Shown here in pieces: positions 39,066-47,840 of a stretch of 64,000 nucleotides of DNA. The position numbers and the translations under genes are program-made. Each line of letters starts with the position of its first letter. Position 1 is the stretch's first letter. The notes beneath the pieces are model-generated. The model saw only the letters and a program-made list of their open reading frames with translations, ran no database searches and was not told where the DNA came from. This DNA comes from Heminiphilus faecis (GTDB lineage Bacteria; Bacteroidota; Bacteroidia; Bacteroidales; Muribaculaceae): NCBI RefSeq assembly GCF_008728965.1, contig NZ_VSMC01000005.1, positions 62,001-126,000 on the forward strand, given 5' to 3'.

Positions 39066-40494
39066 CCGACGCGGAAAACCGTTTCTTGTGATAACCATAG
39101 CAGTCATCATACTGTTCGGGATATCAATGTTGCCGTTATCGCAACTTACAGACGGCCGATTGCGTGACTACAATCTGTTGGCCGACATTTTAAAGATAAC
39201 CGATGACTCGACATCCGTAACAGTACAACCCGACGACTCCGCACCTGTAGACAAAGCGCTTATTGCCGCTCAAGAGGAAGAAAAACAAAAAGCGGTCGTC
39301 AGCCCCGACACCCTGACAGATACTAAAGAAGAAAAAGAAGTCCACCCTGTCGATACAATATCCCCCATAGTTGCCCCGATAACGTCACGTCAGGGCGATA
39401 TAGTGGTAATGGAAGATTATACCGGTAACGGTTCAGGTCTTGACCGGTTTAAGAACGCACTTTCTCAAAAAGACAGCCGTGTTGTCAGAATTGCATTTCT
39501 CGGAGACTCATATATCGAAGGCGACATTTTCACGCAAAATGTCCGCGAAAGCCTTCAGCAACATTTCGGTGGCTCCGGGGTGGGTTATGTCAACATGTAT
39601 TCCGAATTTCCCGGCTTCAGACGTTCGGTAAGGCAGTCAGGGAGCGGCTGGAAAGTATTCGATATCAGCAAAGGACGGGCCAATAACGCCTATCTGTCTC
39701 TTACCGAACAATATTCCGTACCTGACGGTAAGGCAAAGGCTCTGTATAAAGGCGTAGACAAATTTCACAACGCCGATTCATGGCAGGTATCGCGCTTTTT
39801 GTTTGTAAGCCCCGATGACTGTGTCGTCACCACAAAAGTCAGCGACGGAGAGCCGGAGCTTCATTCCGTATCGGGATCTTCCGATGTGCAATGCATCGAA
39901 CTACCCTCACCCACCACTTCATTTTCCGTATCGACCGACTGCACATCGCTCGCCGCGATAGGTGTATGGCTTGATGGAGCCACGGGCATATCGTTAGACT
40001 GCATGTCGTCACGCGGATATTCAGGAGTTACATTATCCAAAATAAATGTCGGACTAAGCCGGTCAATGCGACAATATATCGACTATGACCTCATTGTATT
40101 GGAATTCGGCATAAACGCCATGTCGGCAGCTCAATCCGATTACTCCGCCTATACCCGTCTGATGACGAAAGCTGTGGCTCACCTGAAAGAATGCTATCCG
40201 CTCGCCGACTTTATAATCATGGGCATCGGTGACCGCGGGCAGAAATCGGGCTCAGAAATAAAATCGATGAGAGTGGCACCGGCCATGACTTCGGCCCAGC
40301 GTGATATAGCCCGTAACTCGCGCTGTATTTTCTGGGATACGCGCGAGGCCATGGGCGGGGAGAACTCTATTGTCGACTGGGCCAACGCGAATCCGTCACG
40401 GGCCAACAAGGATTACATCCATCTTACTCACAGCGGAGGAGCCGTTTTAGCCGAACAATTTGTAAAATCATTATTGCATGCACTTGAGAATTAA
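39055..40494 (+). CDS. Membrane-anchored SGNH/GDSL hydrolase-like protein
   Basis: 479 residues. One N-terminal membrane helix (9-28) is followed by an acidic Pro/Thr-rich linker (40-115) and an SGNH domain. Block I is FLGDSYIEGD with Ser152; block III reads LEFGINAMS in place of GxND; block V is DYIHLTHSGG with Asp453 and His456. This is the architecture of periplasmic SGNH proteins that transfer or remove acyl groups on envelope glycans. It is probably the acceptor-side partner of the MBOAT protein two genes on. Overlaps both neighbours. Confidence 0.82.
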   Translation: MDDNRRGKPFLVITIAVIILFGISMLPLSQLTDGRLRDYNLLADILKITDDSTSVTVQPDDSAPVDKALIAAQEEEKQKAVVSPDTLTDTKEEKEVHPVDTISPIVAPITSRQGDIVVMEDYTGNGSGLDRFKNALSQKDSRVVRIAFLGDSYIEGDIFTQNVRESLQQHFGGSGVGYVNMYSEFPGFRRSVRQSGSGWKVFDISKGRANNAYLSLTEQYSVPDGKAKALYKGVDKFHNADSWQVSRFLFVSPDDCVVTTKVSDGEPELHSVSGSSDVQCIELPSPTTSFSVSTDCTSLAAIGVWLDGATGISLDCMSSRGYSGVTLSKINVGLSRSMRQYIDYDLIVLEFGINAMSAAQSDYSAYTRLMTKAVAHLKECYPLADFIIMGIGDRGQKSGSEIKSMRVAPAMTSAQRDIARNSRCIFWDTREAMGGENSIVDWANANPSRANKDYIHLTHSGGAVLAEQFVKSLLHALEN

Positions 40495-41743
40495 GCATAT
40501 TATTACGACCATCATAGCCATATCATCACTATGTCCGATACAGGCGCAAGATGACGACTGTGACGAAGTCATAAGACTGAATCCGAGCCTTACAGCCGAT
40601 GCGGACAATGATATTGTATCCATACCTCCATTTATCAATCTTGACGCAAACGTCATAGAAAGTAACGGAGCCGACTGGAACTCCTTACGGCATAAGGCTG
40701 CGTCAACAGTCACTATACCATTGTCAATAGTACATATAGGCGACTCGCATATTCAGGCCGATTTTGCAACCGGGCATACAAGACGGCTTTTTCAAAAAAA
40801 CTATGGCAATCCCGGCAGAGGGCTTGTCATACCATTCCGCATGACCGGAACAAACGAGCCTCGCGATTATTTAATGAAAAGCTCCGGTACATGGAAGGGC
40901 TCCAAGTTAATGAAGCAGTCACCCAATCTTCCGGTAGGCTTCACAGGTGTGGCCGTGACTCCTTCATTTCAGAGCACCGACCTTGTCATATCTACCCTTT
41001 CACGCACCGATAAGAAAGAACTGTTCAATGACGTCACCCTCTATTGCAACGGCTTGCCGGCCATAGATGCGGTGTCATCTGACGGAAAGATGTTAGACTA
41101 TGAAATACTTGCCTCCCCCGGGGCATGTACTGTCATGCTCTCACGAGCAGTGAGCGAACTTACTTTGTCGCTATCGTCAGCCGGCTCAACGGTCATATAT
41201 GGAGCCGACCTGCGTATGTCAGGCGAGTCGGGAGTATTCTATCATGCCATAGGCAATAACGGAGCCACTTATGCCTCATATAGCTCGGTAACCGACTTCG
41301 CCGACGGATTATCGGTCCTCAATCCCGACCTTGTTATAATAAGCCTCGGAGCCAATGAAGCATTCGGCAAGACCGGCCCTGAAGATATTTATCGGGCTAT
41401 GGATATGGTTGTCAGCGATATCAAGGAGGCCAATCCATTCTCGGAAATACTTCTTGTCACTCCCATGGAATGTCAAAAGAGTACACGTACCCGCAGACGT
41501 CGTGCACGCAGTTTTGCCGTAAATGAGAAAATAGCGGTAATGCGAGAAACCATACTGCGGTACGGCCGTGATAAAAAAATAGCCACATATGACTGGTATT
41601 CGGTAGCCGGAGACCAAGGCGCATCAAGCAAATGGGTCGGCGAAGAGCTGATGGCTAAAGACCGTATACATCACTCCCACAAAGGCTATCTTCTAAACGG
41701 ACAATTGCTCTATGAAGCACTAAACAAAGCACTGCAGCCATGA
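40478..41743 (+). CDS. Periplasmic SGNH/GDSL hydrolase-like protein
   Basis: 421 residues. A cleavable signal peptide (about 1-24, ending IQAQ) is followed by the SGNH fold: VHIGDSHIQADFATGHTRR with Ser90, LVIISLGANEAFG as block III, and DRIHHSHKGY near the C-terminus with Asp395 and His398. It starts inside the previous gene (17-base overlap) and its stop overlaps the MBOAT start by four bases. It shares the same general layout as the preceding SGNH gene, suggesting an old duplication or two steps of one acyl-transfer reaction. Confidence 0.82.
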   Translation: MHLRIKHIITTIIAISSLCPIQAQDDDCDEVIRLNPSLTADADNDIVSIPPFINLDANVIESNGADWNSLRHKAASTVTIPLSIVHIGDSHIQADFATGHTRRLFQKNYGNPGRGLVIPFRMTGTNEPRDYLMKSSGTWKGSKLMKQSPNLPVGFTGVAVTPSFQSTDLVISTLSRTDKKELFNDVTLYCNGLPAIDAVSSDGKMLDYEILASPGACTVMLSRAVSELTLSLSSAGSTVIYGADLRMSGESGVFYHAIGNNGATYASYSSVTDFADGLSVLNPDLVIISLGANEAFGKTGPEDIYRAMDMVVSDIKEANPFSEILLVTPMECQKSTRTRRRRARSFAVNEKIAVMRETILRYGRDKKIATYDWYSVAGDQGASSKWVGEELMAKDRIHHSHKGYLLNGQLLYEALNKALQP

Positions 41744-43248
41744 ATCAACTTTGGGATAATATAGTAGAATTTGTCGATGCCGAACGGCTCAAAGCGACAC
41801 TCCTTTATGACAGCGCCAATCCTCTGCTGTTCAATACAGGGCTGTTCTTGGTCCTGTTTGTGGCATTTCTGCTTGTATACCGGATATTGAGCCGTCATCA
41901 TACACTAAAGACTATTTTCGTCATACTTTTTTCGCTCTACTTCTATTACAAATCAAGTGCGGAGTATTGCTTCATATTGCTTGGAGTATGTGTCAGCGAC
42001 TATCTGCTTGGACTTTGGCTGGGAAGTGCCAAATCACGTACCTTAAGAAGAGGTATCGTTCTTCTCAATGTCCTTGTCAATTTGGGTATGCTTGTATATT
42101 TCAAATATCTCAACCTTATACTCACAACCATAGCGGACTTCTCGTCTTCTAAATTCGATGCCCTCGACATAATACTTCCTGCCGGAATATCATTTTTCAC
42201 ATTCCGCTCCATAAGCTACATTGTAGACATATATCGCGGAGACATAAAACCTACACGCAATTTTCTGAACTACACATTTTTCCTTACCTTTTTCCCGCCG
42301 CTTCTGGCCGGTCCTGTGGTAAGGGCCAAAGATCTCATGGGGCAGATAGAGTCGCATCCGGTGGCATCGCGGGCCATGGTCAGTTCAGGATTGTTTCTTA
42401 TCATGGCCGGACTCGTCAAAAAAGTCATAGTCGCCGATTATATCAGCGGCAATTTCATAGACCGTGTATTTGATAACCCCACCATGTTCTCGGGCTTTGA
42501 GAATCTTATGGCCGTATACGGGTTCACCCTTCAGCTGTATTGCGATTTTTCAGGATATTCCGACATGGCCATAGGCATAGCACTACTGTTAGGCTATCGC
42601 TTCAAGGCCAATTTTGATGCCCCGTTCAAGTCACAAAATCCGTCGGAATGGTGGCGACGCTGGCATATATCACTATCAACATGGCTGCGCGATTATCTGT
42701 ATATACCGATGGGAGGAAGCCGTTGCAGCAAGCCCCGCACACATGTCAACTTATTTAATACCATGTTACTTGGCGGTTTATGGCACGGCGCATCATGGAT
42801 GTACATCATATGGGGGGCATGGAACGGTCTTTTGCTTATAGTGCACAAGACACTCCGAAGCATCTTTCCACATGTAAGTGAGAAAAAGCGAAATGCATGG
42901 TGGAGAGTCACGGCAAATGTATTTCTCACATTCAACCTAATGGCTTTCGGCTTTATGTTTTTCAGAGCGCGCTCCATGACGCATGTACATGACATGATTG
43001 GACAGATGATACACAACTTCCACTTCGCTGTGGCTCCGCAGTTTTTAAGCGGTTACCTTATGATTGTACTTGCTATGGCTGCCGGCTATCTGATGCACTT
43101 CGCTCCCAAAAGCTGGAGCAAGTCGCTCGAACACAGTTACGGACGTCTTCCGCTGTTGCTTCAGTCCGTAGTTCTGGCCATACTCCTTCTTGTCATTATA
43201 CAAGTACGCCAAAGCGATATTGTGCCGTTCATTTATCTACAATATTAG
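41740..43248 (+). CDS. MBOAT-family membrane O-acyltransferase
   Basis: 502 residues with about 11 membrane helices. The alginate-acetylase/DltB-like core is clear: PAGISFFTFRSISYIVDIYRG, FFPPLLAGPVVRA, LYCDFSGYSDMAIGIALLLGY, WRRWHISLSTWLRDYLYIPMGG, and GGLWHGASWMYIIWGAWNG with the catalytic His349. It should carry an acyl group, usually acetyl, across the inner membrane for the SGNH partners to place on a periplasmic glycan. The target polymer is unknown. Confidence 0.93.
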   Translation: MNQLWDNIVEFVDAERLKATLLYDSANPLLFNTGLFLVLFVAFLLVYRILSRHHTLKTIFVILFSLYFYYKSSAEYCFILLGVCVSDYLLGLWLGSAKSRTLRRGIVLLNVLVNLGMLVYFKYLNLILTTIADFSSSKFDALDIILPAGISFFTFRSISYIVDIYRGDIKPTRNFLNYTFFLTFFPPLLAGPVVRAKDLMGQIESHPVASRAMVSSGLFLIMAGLVKKVIVADYISGNFIDRVFDNPTMFSGFENLMAVYGFTLQLYCDFSGYSDMAIGIALLLGYRFKANFDAPFKSQNPSEWWRRWHISLSTWLRDYLYIPMGGSRCSKPRTHVNLFNTMLLGGLWHGASWMYIIWGAWNGLLLIVHKTLRSIFPHVSEKKRNAWWRVTANVFLTFNLMAFGFMFFRARSMTHVHDMIGQMIHNFHFAVAPQFLSGYLMIVLAMAAGYLMHFAPKSWSKSLEHSYGRLPLLLQSVVLAILLLVIIQVRQSDIVPFIYLQY

Positions 43249-43272
43249 TCTGAACAACAAACCTGCATCATA

Positions 43273-44019
43273 TCAGGATTTACGCGACGCCTTGATTGCA
43301 GCAATAAAATCAGGCAGTTCATCGCGCATGACATGATTGCGATGTATGGCCCGGTGACAATTTGGACATACGGGCATAAGGTTATCCAAAGCCTCTTCTA
43401 TCGTCTGCTCCTCGCTCCGGCCCTCATACATGAATATGGGTTTTATATGATGTATCTCGATACATGAACTTCCATATTTGTCGCCATAAAAGCTACCGAA
43501 ATCAAATCCGCAACAGCAACACTTCAGCACTCCGTCCTGAGTGTAATGTGCCACAGCCGCATCGCGCAGTTTTCGCGAGCGTTCGTGTGACGTGGCGGTC
43601 ATAGTTATAGTCTCACCTTCCGACACAAGCTCATCATAAGGTATCACCTTTCCGTCAGTGACATCGTCCAAGTGTCCTCTGACATCCTCATAGTCAAAGT
43701 CTGATGACAACAGGTATCTAAGGCTGTCCATACGCGCCTCAACAAAATCGCGTCCCAATTGGGTTATGGCATAACCTTTGTCGTCATATATGGCATATCC
43801 CGGAGCCACAAGCGTATTATGGCTGCGCAGGTTGCGTACCTTCTGTGAAAAGTAGGTGTCATTTCTGCCCGATAATATCTCTGCATCGATGCCCGAAGGC
43901 CTCATCATCGCGGTAAGTTGTTTTATAAGTTCAGAAGTCGTGATTCTGCCACCATTACACACCGCCAGATAAAGAGTAGGCAGTATCAGTTCTTTTTCTG
44001 AAATACGTCGTTCACTCAT
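43273..44019 (-). CDS. HNH endonuclease, putative type II restriction enzyme
   Basis: 248 residues. The N-terminal part (about 1-95, LPTLYLAVCNGGRITTSELIKQL and TYFSQKVRNLRSHNTL) resembles the winged-helix Mrr_N-type DNA-binding domain. The C-terminal HNH module has cysteine pairs C167/C170 and C218/C221 (CPNCHRAIH), with catalytic-type HH at 190-191 (IEIHHIKP) and LDNLMPVCPNCHR. It starts four bases after the adenine methylase gene, so the pair looks like a type II restriction-modification system. The recognition site cannot be read from sequence. Confidence 0.85.
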   Translation of the reverse strand: MSERRISEKELILPTLYLAVCNGGRITTSELIKQLTAMMRPSGIDAEILSGRNDTYFSQKVRNLRSHNTLVAPGYAIYDDKGYAITQLGRDFVEARMDSLRYLLSSDFDYEDVRGHLDDVTDGKVIPYDELVSEGETITMTATSHERSRKLRDAAVAHYTQDGVLKCCCCGFDFGSFYGDKYGSSCIEIHHIKPIFMYEGRSEEQTIEEALDNLMPVCPNCHRAIHRNHVMRDELPDFIAAIKASRKS

Positions 44020-44023
44020 AGAA

Positions 44024-45139
44024 TCAATAATTAGTTATCAATAAATGTTTTACCTTTCTGTCATTGCGGTTCATAAAACTAACAAGATAACTCTTGTCAA
44101 ATGTAAGTATATTTATACCCGGACGATCATACAGACCATATATATAATCGGTATGTTTTATTACCATCATCCATTTGGCCACACACTTGCCGGTAAGATA
44201 ATCGGCAAGTCTTTTCTGGTCGTCGCGGGTAAACTCATTATTGGCATAAGTGCTGAACTCGCTGTCATACGGCGGGTCAAGAAAGATGAAGTCATCCTCA
44301 TCGGGCTTATGTTCTATAAGGAACTTCTCGAAATCAAGATTGCATATATGGGTGGCGGCAAGTTTAGCGGATAATCCTGACGACTTGTAATACTCCATCT
44401 TTTTGTCGAAATTCTTTCCGTTATACGCAATGCCACCGTAAGGTACATTAAACTTACCGTCGCTGTTATAGCGAAACATGCCGCTGTAGCAATAATTGCG
44501 TATAAACAGAAACAGCGCGCAGTGTTTAGCCGGATCGAGGACCTCGATGATATTGTCATTATACAGATGTCTGAAATACATGTAAAGCGCACCTTTGACG
44601 GCAGTCTCGATATTGTCTGAAAGATCCTTTTCCGACAGACGGCTTTTTGTAAGCTCAAGCTTTTTCATACGCGACATCTTGTCTATGAACGTGCGTCTTA
44701 TCTCTCTTATAAAGGCGTCAGGATCGTCATTAAACCTGTCACCCGTCAGGCCGAGTATCTCATCACGAAAATCACGACAAAAATATGACACCTCCATATC
44801 GAGCATGTCCTTTGTAAGTAGTTCGTCACGAAAACCGGTATAGAGGCGCAACAGTTCACGATGGCGTGTAAACAGTTCACGTGCACCGTTCCATGCTGTA
44901 TTTATATTGTCGACATAGCGGAAAAACATCTCACTCCCCTCTTCTCCCGCCAGATAACGGTAAAAGTTTATAAGTTCTGTCGACAAGTCATTTATATAAT
45001 ATTCAGCAGCGTCTACCGCGGCATACACCGCGCCACCGCCCACGAAAGGCTCGAAATAACGTCTAAATTCAGGCATGGCCGGCAGAATGTATTTAAGTTC
45101 TTTCTCCTTACCTCCCGCCCACTTCAATAATGGCTGCAT
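44024..45139 (-). CDS. D12-class DNA adenine methyltransferase
   Basis: 371 residues. It has motif I PLLKWAGGKEKELKYI with FEPFVGGGAVYAAV, a helical insert (60-190) that may include the target recognition domain, and catalytic motif IV DPPYDS at 288-293. This is the Dam/DpnM/D12 class, which makes N6-methyladenine. It is larger than Dam (about 280 residues), mainly through the insert. It precedes the HNH gene in an operon that has its own minus-strand promoter element at 45164-45171. Confidence 0.9.
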   Translation of the reverse strand: MQPLLKWAGGKEKELKYILPAMPEFRRYFEPFVGGGAVYAAVDAAEYYINDLSTELINFYRYLAGEEGSEMFFRYVDNINTAWNGARELFTRHRELLRLYTGFRDELLTKDMLDMEVSYFCRDFRDEILGLTGDRFNDDPDAFIREIRRTFIDKMSRMKKLELTKSRLSEKDLSDNIETAVKGALYMYFRHLYNDNIIEVLDPAKHCALFLFIRNYCYSGMFRYNSDGKFNVPYGGIAYNGKNFDKKMEYYKSSGLSAKLAATHICNLDFEKFLIEHKPDEDDFIFLDPPYDSEFSTYANNEFTRDDQKRLADYLTGKCVAKWMMVIKHTDYIYGLYDRPGINILTFDKSYLVSFMNRNDRKVKHLLITNY

Positions 45140-45163
45140 TACTTGTAATATAATTTCTTAACG

Positions 45164-45171
45164 CAAAGATA
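45164..45171 (-). promoter_or_regulatory. -7 promoter element for the methylase-HNH operon
   Basis: The minus strand reads TATCTTTG, matching TAnnTTTG, 25 bases before the methylase ATG. Methylase first, nuclease second from one promoter is a usual order for safe establishment. Confidence 0.5.
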
Positions 45172-45220
45172 CGAATATGCATAAAACAAATAGATCCGCT
45201 TTTGCCAAACTAAGTATCAA

Positions 45221-45271
45221 AAGCGGGACAATGGATCAATTATGCATATTGAACGATCCACTGTCCCGCTT
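45221..45271 (-). terminator. Long-stem terminator after gpmI
   Basis: Arms 45221-45237 and 45255-45271 form a 17-bp stem with a single mismatch and a 17-base loop. On the minus strand the stem ends in TTTT. It isolates gpmI from the methylase promoter. Confidence 0.8.
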
Positions 45272-45297
45272 ATATGTAAACAATTATTTCGGCTCTA

Positions 45298-46812
45298 TCA
45301 GTCAATAAGGGCGTGACCTGTCATCTCAGCGGGTTGCGGCATGCCCATTATTTTCAGGATTGTGGGTGCCACATCGGCAAGCTTGCCGTCCTCGACCTTG
45401 GCATCCTTGCGTCCGGTAACATAAACACAGGGTACAGGATTGAGCGAGTGGGCTGTATTGGGAGTACCGTCAGGATTGACAGCATTGTCGGCGTTGCCGT
45501 GGTCAGCGATTATAATGACTTCATAATCCGCGCTCTTCGCTGCCTCCACAGTATCTTTCACACAGTCATCGACAGCTTTCACCGCCTTTTCGATGGCCTC
45601 GTATATGCCTGTATGACCCACCATGTCGCCGTTTGCATAGTTCACGACGATAAAGTCATACTCCTGACTTTTTATGGCATCGACCAGTTTATCCTTAACC
45701 TCGTATGCGCTCATTTCAGGCTTCAGGTCGTAAGTGGCTACCTTAGGCGAAGCCACCAGTATACGCTCCTCTCCTTCATATGGAGCCTCACGGCCTCCGT
45801 TAAAGAAAAATGTGACATGAGCATATTTCTCCGTCTCGGCAATGTGCAGTTGCTTCTTGTCAAGTGAAGACAGATATTCACCGAGAGTATTGTTGACATT
45901 CTCTTTATCGAAAAGGATGTGTACGCCTGTAAACGAAGCATCATAGGGAGTCATGCAATAATACTGTATGCCGGGTATAGTATGCATACCGGCTTCGGGC
46001 ATATCGTGCTGGGTAAGGACCATGGTAAGCTCCTTTGCCCGGTCATTACGGTAATTGAAGAATATCACGGCATCGCCATCCTTTATTGTACCGTCTACTG
46101 CCGCATTGACAATGGGTTTTACGAATTCGTCGGTAACGTCCTCATCATATGACTCCTGCATAGCCTTTACCATATCGTCGGCTTTCTTACCCTCACCGTT
46201 TACAAGCAAGTCGTAAGCGATTTTCACACGCTCCCACCGTTTGTCACGGTCCATAGCATAGTAACGGCCTACAATCGAGGCGACTTTACCGGCCGACTTG
46301 GCGCAGTGCGCCTCCAGTTCTTCGATAAAGCCCTTGCCACTACGGGGATCGGTATCACGACCATCCATAAAGCAGTGGATATATACTTTTTCAAGACCAT
46401 ATTCCTTGGCTATGTCGCAAAGAGCATACAGATGGTCAAGTGAAGAATGTACTCCTCCGTTGGAAGTCAATCCCATAAAATGAATAGCCTTGCCGTTATC
46501 GCGTGCATAGCTGAATGCATTCACAATTTCGGGATTATTCAAAATTGAACCGTCCTTGCAAGCCTTGTTGATTTTGACAAGGTCCTGATATACCACTCGA
46601 CCTGCGCCGATATTGAGGTGACCGACCTCGGAGTTCCCCATCTGTCCGTCAGGCAGACCTACGTTCTCACCGCTTGCCTGTAGCTGTGAGTGAGGATATG
46701 TAGCCAAGAGGTAGTCCCAATATGGAGTGGGAGTGGAATATATCACGTCGCCTTTACCATGATTGCCTATTCCCCAGCCGTCGAGGATCATCAATAATGC
46801 TTTCTTTGCCAT
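45298..46812 (-). CDS. gpmI: 2,3-bisphosphoglycerate-independent phosphoglycerate mutase
   Basis: 504 residues. GpmI interconverts 3- and 2-phosphoglycerate using two Mn2+ ions. Metal ligand Asp11 lies in [10 protein letters not shown] and the phosphorylated Ser61 in [23 protein letters not shown]; later motifs include [26 protein letters not shown] and [12 protein letters not shown]. Monocistronic, with a -7 element at 46846-46853 and the terminator above. Confidence 0.97.
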   Translation of the reverse strand: MAKKALLMILDGWGIGNHGKGDVIYSTPTPYWDYLLATYPHSQLQASGENVGLPDGQMGNSEVGHLNIGAGRVVYQDLVKINKACKDGSILNNPEIVNAFSYARDNGKAIHFMGLTSNGGVHSSLDHLYALCDIAKEYGLEKVYIHCFMDGRDTDPRSGKGFIEELEAHCAKSAGKVASIVGRYYAMDRDKRWERVKIAYDLLVNGEGKKADDMVKAMQESYDEDVTDEFVKPIVNAAVDGTIKDGDAVIFFNYRNDRAKELTMVLTQHDMPEAGMHTIPGIQYYCMTPYDASFTGVHILFDKENVNNTLGEYLSSLDKKQLHIAETEKYAHVTFFFNGGREAPYEGEERILVASPKVATYDLKPEMSAYEVKDKLVDAIKSQEYDFIVVNYANGDMVGHTGIYEAIEKAVKAVDDCVKDTVEAAKSADYEVIIIADHGNADNAVNPDGTPNTAHSLNPVPCVYVTGRKDAKVEDGKLADVAPTILKIMGMPQPAEMTGHALID

Positions 46813-47173
46813 AATTATTATCGTTTATTATATTATAATATGGTGCAAATTTACAAATATTTTCGGAGCAAACCTAACACCACGCCTTCAATAAAAGAAA
46901 TGGGGAACCGGACCGTTAAGCCGATTCCCCACCTCACGTTTCAACTATTTATTTATGAGAACCTCAATGCCCGGTATCACTACCCGATAAAGAGGACGAG
47001 GGATGTGAAAAAGCGGGTAATATCACTGTTTCAATTTCTATAACAACTGAAAACCGTTTGTGGACGCGGCTTCCGGGCATTTTGAGGGTTAAAAGTGCTT
47101 TAAAAAAGTAAATCTAACGTCAATTTTACGATAATATTATCAAATTAACTTAATCGGTTAACAATTATAACAT
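46813..47173. other. Intergenic region with promoter, hairpin and possible RNA structure
   Basis: This 361-base gap holds, on the minus strand, the gpmI promoter element TAAATTTG (complement of 46846-46853). It also holds a hairpin with arms 46901-46911 and 46921-46931 (11 bp, one mismatch) followed on the minus strand by TTTCTTTT, consistent with a terminator for a minus-strand transcript. From 46950 to 47040 further short complementary and repeated pieces occur (TACCCG/CGGGTA; repeated TATCACT). A plus-strand 67-codon ORF at 46840 has no family-like features and is probably not a gene. Confidence 0.4.
46892..46931 (-). terminator. Probable minus-strand terminator downstream of the DUF6155-like gene
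   Basis: TGGGGAACCGG (46901-46911) pairs with CCGATTCCCCA (46921-46931) with one mismatch and a 9-base loop. The minus strand continues ATTTCTTTTAT. It lies 240 bases beyond the upstream stop codon, leaving a long 3' region or room for a small RNA. Confidence 0.55.
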
Positions 47174-47707
47174 TTACCTCCGGTCATGCGTATTTCCGCT
47201 AAAACCGTCATATATCTCACCAAGCCTGAATGGAAGTTCTCCACGTATACCGCCGGCAGTAAGCAATATGTTGTCCACACGGCGTATATAAGCATCGGTC
47301 AGATCATAAACAAACATGTAGTCAAGAGTATCCTCCAGTACGCTACAGGCCGTTCTGCAATGCGAGTCCTTGATCCATGACTTCATGCGCAAAGCATAAC
47401 GCACCAAGTTTTCAAGCAGAAACAACCTTAGTTCTACGACAAGTCCCGGACCCGGGTGCAGAGTGATGAACTCTTTCACCGCTTTTTTACATACCGACGT
47501 GCGCGCCCGAGGACGTCCTTTAGACGGAAAAAATTCTTTGGCTATGACTGACTTGTACTTTTCAAGCATCTTGTTCTCATCAGGATTGACATAGTATTCG
47601 AGATATTCACGCGCATCCTTGCGGGCATCGTACAGCTCAAGCAGCACCGTGGCTATCTGGTCACGGTCAAGCATCATGAGTTGTCTTTTTAATGAAGTCT
47701 TTGACAT
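47174..47707 (-). CDS. DUF6155-like protein of unknown function
   Basis: About 177 residues from the ATG at 47707 (MSKTSLKRQL). An upstream in-frame start at 47791 would add 28 residues reaching into the divergent promoter, so it is less likely. The segment LKRQLMMLDRDQIATVLLELYDARKDAREYLEYYVNPDE resembles the N-terminus of DUF6155 proteins of Bacteroidetes (recalled, not searched). The rest is helical and basic. No signal peptide or membrane helix. Function unknown; no partner gene is evident. Confidence 0.7.
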   Translation of the reverse strand: MSKTSLKRQLMMLDRDQIATVLLELYDARKDAREYLEYYVNPDENKMLEKYKSVIAKEFFPSKGRPRARTSVCKKAVKEFITLHPGPGLVVELRLFLLENLVRYALRMKSWIKDSHCRTACSVLEDTLDYMFVYDLTDAYIRRVDNILLTAGGIRGELPFRLGEIYDGFSGNTHDRR

Positions 47708-47790
47708 AAAGCCATGAAATGGAAGTCGAAATTGTTCTTTTTGTCGGAAAAATATATTTATTTTTCCGATGTTATGAGCTATATTATTCA

Positions 47791-47798
47791 TAACTTTG
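47791..47798 (+). promoter_or_regulatory. -7 promoter element for the FadL-type gene
   Basis: TAACTTTG matches TAnnTTTG, 42 bases before the ATG at 47841, within the divergent spacer. Confidence 0.5.
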
Positions 47799-47840
47799 TC
47801 GCGAAGTTACAAAATATATAACCATAGTTCAATAAAAATT

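Noticed and set aside
46840-47043. 67-codon plus-strand ORF between gpmI and the DUF6155-like gene
   Set aside because: It overlaps the gpmI promoter and a terminator hairpin, has no family-like features, and its composition looks like noncoding DNA.
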